From NCBI GenBank assembly GCA_963682175.1, contig OY821787.1, positions 16,408,501-16,472,500 on the forward strand: a stretch of DNA of 64,000 bases. Direction: 5' to 3'. This document shows, in pieces, positions 55,856 through 64,000 of the stretch. The DNA comes from Triglochin maritima. Its lineage: Eukaryota; Streptophyta; Magnoliopsida; Alismatales; Juncaginaceae. A program made the translations under genes and the position numbers. Every line of letters starts with the position of its first letter. The first letter of the stretch is position 1. The notes beneath the pieces are model-generated. The model did not search any database and was not told the DNA's origin. It saw only the letters and a list, made by a program, of their open reading frames with translations.

Positions 55856-56453
55856 ACCTTATATTCTTCAAATATTTTTTTATTCATGATTATTTTGAAA
55901 AAAATCCGTAGCTAAGCACTAAACATGCTTTAATCAAATGTAAACTGTCACATGCATACATCATGCTCTATATTTGTATATCTATTGGATTTAACAAGTT
56001 TCAGGTTTGGAAGTGAAGAAATGCAACCAAAATTTACACAAAGGGACCAAGAAATGAAGATTGTATTAAATGTAAATTTGATTTTCTTGAGTTATTAGGT
56101 ATTGATATAAACTTAAGCTTTTAGATCAACTTCTTCCCTCACACACACACTAGCTCACCTATAGCGGTCACACACAAAGTTTCACAACACTTGGAATTCA
56201 ATAAAGTACCCAAATCAAACCCAGAAAACCACCTAAAACTCATTAACTCTGTCAAGCCTTTAACGGTCGACCGGATTGGTCTTCTGGTTGATCGTTTGCC
56301 ATTACACTTTTGTTGGTAAAACAGTTGACTGGTAATCCATTTTGGTCTGACCATTGCCTTGTTTCAAATTTGCATTTCAAGTAGCATTTCCTCCAACAAC
56401 TATTTTGACTATCACGACCTTACCGAATTTAGACTCAATACTCATCAAGTTTT

Positions 56454-56471
56454 TAGCGCCGTTGTCGGGGA
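56454..56471 (+). other. Decayed tRNA-Asp primer site
   Basis: TAGCGCCGTTGTCGGGGA differs by two transitions from the Athila-type site and sits six bases after a CA-ended LTR. Confidence 0.75.
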
Positions 56472-57961
56472 GAACGTACAATTTTTTTCAATTTGTATTT
56501 GTTTTTCTGACTTCTTTCTTCAAAGCATGGAGTCTGAGTGCACGACATGAGATCTTTTGCGAGTTTGGTTGGCGACAAAAAATTGATAGAATATCAACGA
56601 TTTTCGATTCGTTATTAGTGGCCCAAGTTAGTCAAATTATTCCAAGTTTTAAAAGTTTCATTCTTTTTCTCTATAGATCATCTGAGACTCACACTTGATA
56701 TTTTTTGATTGTAATAGTGGTTGGAAATTCCAAAAAAAAAATCTTTACTTGCCCGCTCTTAAGCAATTTTGTCTCTAAAATTCAAATCAAAAGATTTAAA
56801 ATTTCATGCTTAAGTCATTCACCATTAAGATTGATTGTGCATGCATTGTCTTTTCTTTAATTTCATTTCTTATCGACGATTGCTGGGGAAAGATACATAC
56901 TTCTAAAATTCAAACACGCCTTAGTTGCACCTCATACACAGTAGTGTTTGCATCGGGACAAGACTGAACGAGAGTTTGTTTGAATAATTGATTGCTAGAT
57001 CTAAGTTAAACAACCCAAAAGGGCACCGCCTATAGATAATCAAGATTCGTACGGTGGGGATTTCATCACCCTCTCGTGACCCACAAACCACCAACCAAAG
57101 TGTCACCCAAGCCTAATTTAAAATCAATTAGACATCGGCCCCTAAGGATACTCAGACTCAATTAAGGAGTTGGTTTTGTTGTGACTTGTATGACCTGAAC
57201 GTTTCGAGAAAATTGGTGTCTAGTAAGTGTTTTCACGGAGATGAAAATCTCCCAATTGAAGTGGTTATTTAATTGGATTCTAAGCCAGAAGTGCTCCCAC
57301 TAGCTATACACGACCTGACCAATCTATCGGGTTACTAAGGGAGGTGAACCAAGAATGACTTAATCGACTCACCAGTTAGGTCGTCTAGTTTTAAGAACAC
57401 TAGGTCTAGACTGTTTGAGTCCTCTTTGTTGTGTGAAAATTGAAACTTAACCCACTAGAAGTCGAGTCTATATCTTTCCTCATCTAACCCTCTCAATACC
57501 TCTTTTTAAGGAAATTCTCACCTTTCCCCTTATGTTGTTTTCATAAAAAAATAAAAAAAGTTTTGAAAATTTGAAAAAGAACTCAAAATTTTAATAATTT
57601 TTTTTGAAAAGATCCCCACTTGATTTTCAAAAAAAAAACCTTTTCCGAATCAATTTTTGAACGAATTAGGAAAGATTCCAAAAGCAAAGATTTGTTTGAG
57701 AAATTCTCAAAAACCCGAATGGGCCAACTTTTATTATCATAGCCCAAAACATGACCCTTATGCTTGTTCATACAACCAACCGTCACATTTATATTAAGAT
57801 TGTTCGTGGAATGCCCAGGATGAACCAAACTGATATATGATATATCCATCTTATCTCAATACTCCATTTAAACTCCAAAATCTCTATCAATCTGCAGAAG
57901 GGAAACATGGAATAAACCTCAAAATGTTAGTACCACATCCACATTTTAAAAAAATCAAAAC
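56472..57961. other. Leader and decayed interior of the older element
   Basis: No frame of note. The tract at 57545-57720 is A/T-rich with many frame breaks. I see nothing else. Confidence 0.4.
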
Positions 57962-58537
57962 ATGAATTCTAATGTTGACTCCAGACTTGATTCAATAGAA
58001 CAAACTATTTCAACGTTTACTCAAAACTTCAACAATTTTATGGTACACACCAACAATTCGTCACAATCCTTGGAAATGCAAGTATGTCAACTAGTACAAG
58101 TGAGTGAACATAAAAATGATATTTATCTTAACCAACTTGAGCTAGAATCACAATTTGAGTCCATAAGTCAGCAAGTTGGATCGTACCAACCTGAACTTGA
58201 GATTCCATATAAAACAAGTACTCAACAGGTTGGACCGACTCAACCTGAACCGTTATATCAATTTTAACCCATGAATCAAAAGCTTGGACCGTCCCAACTT
58301 GAGCTTGAAATTCAATTCAAGCCCGCAACTTGGCAAGTTGGACCATCACAACCTGATAGTGAATCTATACCTCAACCAAGTGGCAAGGAACTTGTCTACC
58401 ATTTTGAAGAACCATATCCTAATCGACTCATTCTGAAACATCAACCAGTTGGTTGGAGAGTTTGGATTAACAATCATGTTTATAATGCTACAATGCGTAA
58501 TGAACAATTTCCATCATTATCTCGTGACCAACCATAA
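57962..58537 (+). pseudogene. Athila-like gag tail with repeated QVGPSQPELE motif
   Basis: The frame starts MNSNVDSRLDSIEQTISTFT, then SLEMQVCQLVQVSE, the helical end of Gag (compare SIELQMGQLAQSVHERERGS in the intact element). It then shows imperfect repeats of about 20 residues (SQQVGSYQPELE, TQQVGPTQPE, TWQVGPSQPD) and ends with QPVGWRVWINNHVYN. One in-frame TAA (58265-58267) breaks it; the frame resumes at 58271. Confidence 0.65.
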
Positions 58538-59201
58538 TACTAAATTCCACCTTGAACTCTATCGTACTGTCCAATAGGGTAATCCGGAGCTAGTTAGGGG
58601 ATGTGTCAATGAAATACTTTGTATTTTCCAGTTCCTGTTATCTGTAGATGTGTTAAGCTTAATGGGGCGTTAATTGCACCAAGTTAAATCCAATGTCAAG
58701 TTGGTATAGGTATAGAATATAGTAGGGGTCTCTCTCCAAGGCAATTTTTCCACGCAGGACAATAAGTACGTTGGGGTATCTTGAAACCCTGTTGTCTTGT
58801 GAGTCTCGTGACTTGGGAATGACCAACTGAATTCCCGTTACACGGGTGGTAGACGAGCCATATTGTGGGGAGAGAAAAATGGAGGGAATCTAATCCCATA
58901 ATCAAAACCTTTGGGTAGGAAAAAAATCCAATTCAAGGCAATTGCCAAGAAAAAACACAAAAAAAGAGAAAAAGAAATGAAACGAAAACCCAAAATTTCA
59001 AATTAATCCACCAGAAAAGGGTAGGGGGAGTAGGAAGAAGGGAAGCAAACTTAATTCTTTTGAGGGATAATAAGGACACCTATGTATCATTCATGTAAAC
59101 TTTGTATGAACTTATTGGGTAGTAGTGCACTAGACTAGATGTCTGTAGTGGAATTAGTAGGCAGGTCAAACCCTTTTGGAATGTCCACTCTATGACCAAC
59201 C
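58538..59201. other. 3' region of the older element
   Basis: Non-coding. The CGTTACACGGGTGGTAG block is shared with the intact element. No LTR is visible before the copia boundary. Confidence 0.5.
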
Positions 59202-61203
59202 TGTTGGATTTCGTGCCCTATAGTATGTATATATTTTCGAAATTTTATAAACATATAAGATCGTAGTATTCATATTTTCTTCGATTTTCATATATACATG
59301 TATTTGTTTATCCTAATTATTTAACATGCATTAGAATAAACAAACAATTGCAAAGAGGATCATACCTAGAGTTTCTCTAAAACCTCTTGAAGATCCGGAG
59401 TCGCGTTGACGGTCGAATCGCCCGGTGGATTGCCTCTGAGTATTCACCAAACTCTAAACGAGATTGGAGAGAGAAGAGCTAGCCTCTCAATCTCCAATAG
59501 GGTTTAGAATCTAATTACGAACCCGTCTTTAGTTCCCTTGAGAAGATGATCTCTGAAAACTAAAACTAATCTTAAGAATTAAGGAAATTTCGTGGAGAAT
59601 TATGGAGAGAGATTTTTGCATGAGAAAATAATGATTAATTGATTGAGGTAATGAGATAAACTTGTATTTATAAGTTCTCTCCGAATTACCTATTCATGTT
59701 CAACCTCTTGCCCATGATTTCATGCAAACTTCCATCTAACCATCCATTATTTACTACTAAATAATCTTAGCCACGAATTAAATCTATTGTGGACCAATTC
59801 CACGCATGATCTAATTAATTCTTAAATTAATTCTGCATAAAACCGTCTGGACCGGTCGACCGAACCTAGTTTCGGTCAACCGTTCTACATTCGGTCGACC
59901 GTTCGCAACAATAAAATATTTCATCGCAATGTTCGGTCGACCGTTCCGAACAGACGAAAATTCCCTGTTATCGGTTGAGACGTGTCCGGTCGACCCTGCA
60001 CGATCGGTCGACCGCTGTTAACCGGTCGACCGTTTGTGCACAGTATTTCAGACTTGTCAAATTTCGGTTTAACCCCTACAAAATTTGACATGTCGGGATT
60101 AGTAGTAAATTCACAACTTATGTAACATATTATCCTATGTAATGATAATTCATTACATCCCATAATATTTACATCACATATGAATTTAATTTAGATTCTA
60201 ATTATGTTATTAATCACAACATAAGTTTGATTTTGCTTGTTCACCCCACGTGTCATATTTTCTACATGAAACCCGACACATCTTATGAACTCAAAATCCC
60301 TATTTCTCGTTTCCCAGTTTTGTGGTGTGACCTATGGGAGGATCTAAACTAAGTTGACAGTGATATTAAGAGCTTAATATCACAAGCTATAAGCGGTATC
60401 TAGCTACACATTATAGCTCCCAATTAGTTAGATGTCTTAATTCCACTTGAATCAAAACCCGATCCATTTAGTGATGGAGTGCACCACTTGTGTCCGTCCC
60501 TTGCCTCATGACATTAAGAATACACACAAAGTAGTATTGTGTCATCTTTGTATTAGTATTCATTTCTTGATCTCTTTAAGCTAGTTATAAATATGTGACT
60601 TAACTCAAATCACATTGTGCACATTATAACTTTGCTTTATCAAGGGGCCCACTAATATCATCACTCAATTAAGAGGGGCAATGATAATCTTTTGACTAAC
60701 TATCTTCTCCAACGAAAGTCATACTTGACCAACCAATGCCTTTACACTACACTTATCGATAGCTTAAGACACTAGTCTAATCAAGCATTTCTTAAGTGAT
60801 CGGATATAAGTCTCATATCAAAGGACCAAGGACACAGTAAAATATTAATGACACAGAAACACATTTCTATAATATTTTACGTATTAGGTCTATCCAGTAT
60901 ACAAAAGTAATATTTTCCTCTTTTGTCTACCCGTGTTGTCACTCACTTGTAGAGCTACAATGATCTATGACCAACACGACAATCTTAACTCGGTAATTGA
61001 TGTCCCATGTTAATCACCATGATTGCGAATATCTTTTGTTTTATGTAAACCAATATCTTTTAGAGCTCTACGGTTAAGGACCAAGAGCATCTTCCTTAAC
61101 ACTTCTAAAAGACGAATAACATAAACAAGGAACAAAATGATTTCTCATTCAATTCATAACAATTGACATTTAAAAGTAAAACTTTTAGAACACATTCCCT
61201 TCA
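59202..61203 (-). repeat. 3' LTR, copia family 1 (copy D), 2002 bp
   Basis: The plus strand runs TGTTGGATTTCGTG to CATTCCCTTCA. The minus-strand TATA box is at 59665-59672. Five perfect CGGTCGACCG copies (59853, 59892, 59934, 60005, 60023) and one near copy (59987) lie about 180-370 bp upstream of it. Confidence 0.9.
59853..60032 (-). promoter_or_regulatory. CGGTCGACCG array in LTR D (five perfect copies)
   Basis: It corresponds in place to the array in LTR A, although number and spacing of copies differ (five against six). That shows turnover of the units within one family. Confidence 0.8.
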
Positions 61204-61287
61204 ATCTCCCACTTGTTATTAAAGTTTTCTTTCACATACATACTCAATGTATAAAACAATAATAACTAGGGTAAATCCCATTACATA

Positions 61288-63428
61288 TCAATCATCAAGC
61301 CAATCTACATGGTTCCTCAATCCCATGGACTCGAAATGCATTTCGCCCTTGGCTTGGGATAAGGGTTTTGTGAATGGATCAACTGTGTTGCTGTTGGTGT
61401 CCACCCATAAAAGATTTATTTTGCCTTCGTCGATGAGGTCATGCGTCACGAAGTACTTACGATCCATGTACTTCACTTTGTGGTGTGATTTGGGATCCTT
61501 GATTTGCGAGATAGATGCACTATTGTCGCAAAATAGCTCTATTGGTCCCTCTCTCGAGGGAACTACTCCAAGATCTTCAAGGAACTTCTTAATCCACACT
61601 CATTCCTTGCTCGCTTCAGCGACAACCATTACTTCGGAAGCAGTGGTTGAGTCGGCCGTAGTGCTTTGCTTCCAACTACGCTAACTCACAGCTCCACCAT
61701 TCAGAAGGAAGACATATCCTGATTGCGACCTTCTATCGTCTGGGTCACTCATGAAACTCGCATCCGAGTAACCCTCGGCTATCAATTCCCTTTGTCCTCC
61801 ATAAACAAGAATCTTATCCTTAGTCCGGTTAAGGTACTTCAGGACATTCTTGACCGCAGTCCAATGCTCAGGACCTGCGTTGGATTGGTGACGACTTGTC
61901 ACGCTTAGAGCATACGAGACATCGGGTCTTGTGCAAGTCATCGCGTACATGATCGACCTAATTGCCAAAGCATAAGGGACATCCTTCATGTACTCTAAGT
62001 CCTTACGTGATTGCGCACGTTGAGACTTCTTGAGTTGCACACCCATACTCATTGGCACACTGCCCTTTTTGGAGTTGTTCATCATGAACCTTTCCAAGAC
62101 CTTGTCAATGTATGTACATTGACTTAGGCCAATGAGTCTACGGGATCTATCTCGGTATATCTTGATTCCCAAGATGTATTGAGCTTCACCCATATCTTTC
62201 ATTGAAAATGCAGATTTCAATGAACTTCTCGTTTGCTCAAGCAAAGGAATATGATTGCCCATGAGTAATATGTCATCGACATATAAGATTAGAAATACTA
62301 CATGGCTCCCACTAACCTTCTTGTATATACAAGGTTCTTCCTTACTTTGAATGAAGTGAAGCTTCTTCACTTCCTCGTCAAAGCGTTTGTTCCAACTCCT
62401 TGATGCTTGCTTCAATCCATAAATGGATCTTTGAAGCTTGCATACCTTCTCGCTATTCTTTGGATCTTCAAAACCTTGAGGTTGTACCATGTACACATCC
62501 TCCTCCAAGTTCCCATTAAGGAACACCGTTTTGACATCCATTTGCGATATCTCATAATCATGAAATGCGGCAATAGCGAGCATAATCCGAATAGACTTGA
62601 ACATGGCAACCGGTGAAAAGGTTACATCATAGTCAATTCCGTGAACTTGAGTGAAACCCTTCGCTACAGCCTTGCTTTGTAGGTTGTCAAGTTCCCATCC
62701 ATGTCCATCTTTCTCTTAAAAATCCATTTATTTTGAATGGCCTTTTTCCCTTGAGGAAGGTCAACCAAGTCCCACACTTGATTATCATACATGGATTCAA
62801 TTTCGGATTCCATGGCCTTAAGCCATAGTTTGGAGTCTTCCCTTTCCATTGCTTCTTGGAAGGTCAAGGGATCATTGGTATCTAGTACCATGATTTCATG
62901 AAGTCCCAGATACAAGTCAGGTTTCTTCCTTTCCCATGTTGACCTTCTTAGTTCTTTCGGTTCTTCTCGTGTCTCTCGAACTTCTTCCACAATTTCTTGA
63001 GGAGTGGGTTCACGTTCAACTCTTGAACGTACACTTGGTGGGGAAGATTGAGTTTCTCTCACAATTTCTTGTGAGGGTCTCTTACTCATGCTCCCACTAA
63101 CCAAAGGAATCTCAGTTGGGTCTTCATGATCTTGAATGTCATCATCCATGTCATGATCTTGTTGAGTATCTTGAGTTTCCTCAAGCACAACCCTACTCCC
63201 ACTAGTTTTTACTCTTTCCAGAAATTCCTTTTCCAGAAATGTGGCATCCCTCTCTACAATCACTCGATTGGAGGTGATATGCCAAAAGTAGTATCCTCTT
63301 GTCTCACGAGGATAACCAATAAAGAAGCACTTATTCGCTTTTGGTTGAAGTTTGGTCGACATCAATTTCTTGACGTAAGCCTCACAACCCCAAATCTTGA
63401 GAAAATTGAGCTTAGGTGTTTTACCACT
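61288..63428 (-). pseudogene. Copia pol: integrase end, reverse transcriptase, RNase H
   Basis: In coding order: KIWGCEAYVKKL and KCFFIGYPRETRGYYFW (integrase C-terminal part), SKLWLKAMESEIESMYDNQV WDLVDLP (start of RT), DVKTVFLNGNLEEDVYMVQP, LYVDDILLMGN (RT active site YVDD) and EGYSDASFMSDPDDRRSQSG (RNase H). A one-base deletion near 62664 (KARL then TAG) shifts the frame. A Trp codon has become TAG at 61681-61683 and a Gly codon TGA near 61600. Other blocks are intact, so this is a young pseudogene. It probably encodes a standard copia Pol otherwise. Confidence 0.92.
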
Positions 63429-64000
63429 TGATTGACATCATTTCATGCTCATATTTGTATCTTATATCAATTATCTTACATCTAAGCAATGCTACGTGAC
63501 GAGTTTTATGTTTAGTTTTCAGGAATAAAGAGGTTTGAAGAGAAGAGCCATGAAAGGACCCAAAAGCTGGGAAAAAGGACTGAATGGTGAGATCTAGGGA
63601 CCAAGATGCAAGGGAGAAGGACCTGAATGTAAGACAGAAGGACCTAAGAGCAAAACAGAATACTCCACACCATCATGGGGAGTATTTTACCAATTCTATT
63701 CGGGTCGGAGCTCCAACAAGTCGAGTAACCGCATCAAAGACCAACAATACCAGAAAGCAAAGCCCACAACAAATTCCAACACGATCCGACAATTTTGGAC
63801 CGCCAATTGGCGGTCTTGGACCGCTAATTGGCGGTCCATATTGCTCAGGATCCGTCGAAATTTCTCCTGGACTTGTATTAATGTTCGTTTAGGCTATTTT
63901 TGGTATTGGTTTAGTCCCACATCGGGGGATTGTCCCCGATTAGCTTTTTCCATGCTTATAAATAGAACTCTTCACCTTCCATTGTAATTACCCATTGCTT
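63429..64000 (+). repeat. Athila-like LTR, plus orientation, running off the window
   Basis: It starts TGATTGACATCATTTCATGC and follows the LTR of the intact element in sense orientation. Palindromes GACCGCCAATTGGCGGTC (63798-63815) and GGACCGCTAATTGGCGGTCC (63818-63837) are present. The left flank CCACT (63424-63428) would be one half of its target duplication. Whether it is a solo LTR or a whole element lies outside the window. Confidence 0.88.

Larger units (their letters stand above)
55860..59201 (+). mobile_element. Older Athila-like element remnant, plus orientation
   Basis: A likely 5' LTR ends ATACTCATCA at 56447 (its start is not defined) and is followed by a primer site and a gag-like tail at 57962-58537. 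The CCCGTTACACGGGTGGTAGA block (58836-58855) is shared with the intact element's 3' region. The LTR part has one perfect CGGTCGACCG (56264). RT and integrase are not seen. It is cut on the right by the copia LTR at 59202. Confidence 0.65.
59202..63428 (-). mobile_element. Ty1/copia element, minus orientation, 5' part removed by an Athila-like LTR
   Basis: The 3' LTR (59202-61203) and polypurine tract (61204-61217) are followed in reverse by pol. At 63429 an Athila-like LTR has inserted in the integrase C-terminal region. Gag, protease, most of integrase and the 5' LTR are not in the window. This is the same family as 4542-7153. Confidence 0.88.

Noticed and set aside
1..64000. tRNA or rRNA genes
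   Set aside because: No cloverleaf-like or rRNA-like stretch was seen; only tRNA-complementary primer sites. A tRNAscan run would settle it.

Overview
This is plant nuclear DNA, almost certainly from a flowering plant. It is AT-rich, intron-bearing and packed with nested transposable elements of plant lineages: Ty1/copia, an Athila-like Ty3/gypsy lineage, MULEs with FAR1/SWIM, plant-mobile-domain or Ulp1 cargo, PIF/Harbinger and hAT ends. I see one convincing intact host gene, a CDC50/ALA-interacting subunit (ALIS) on the minus strand. Its eight coding exons (14749-20344) join into a 335-residue frame. Everything else I can name is mobile or mobile-derived. I see no tRNA, rRNA or CRISPR array.

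Layout. 1-2498: right part of a PIF/Harbinger element with a Myb/SANT-like ORF. 3985-4541: hAT-like end and C-rich DNA. 4542-7153: 5'-truncated copia element with its 3' LTR. 7339-13763: a pile of LTR pieces (7339-8717, 9943-10820, 10821-12431, 13199-13763) around a MULE/plant-mobile-domain pseudogene (12432-13198). 14749-20344: ALIS gene. About 20541-32290: a composite Ulp1-bearing MULE with convergent Ulp1-like (+) and FAR1-like transposase (-) genes, broken by four LTR-element insertions (21789-23539, 23759-25296, 27624-28839, 28998-30559). 32640-33450: hAT end and copia gag remnants. 34524-37805: a second Ulp1-MULE gene piece leading into 2.8 kb of nearly pure purine strand. 37817-45066: rearranged Athila-like LTRs with a non-autonomous SIRE-like copia element (39553-44030) inside. 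45067-46880 plus 55453 onward: a decayed MULE split by a complete 8.6-kb gag-protease Athila-like element (46881-55447, target duplication AGGAG). About 55860-59201: an older relative of that element. 59202-63428: minus-strand copia pol pseudogene and LTR, cut by another Athila-like LTR (63429-end).

The strongest unexplained signal is regulatory. LTRs of two copia families carry arrays of the 10-bp palindrome CGGTCGACCG (26 perfect copies by eye, including one in an older Athila-like LTR) about 100-600 bp upstream of their TATA boxes. The younger Athila-like LTRs carry a different palindrome, GACCGCCAATTGGCGGTC, at the matching place. It is built from the same CGGTC half-site in the opposite order around a double CCAAT. 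The Harbinger ORF has its own promoter array: eight CACGC[G/A] boxes at a 19-20 bp pitch. Reiterated promoter-proximal motifs therefore recur across unrelated element classes here.
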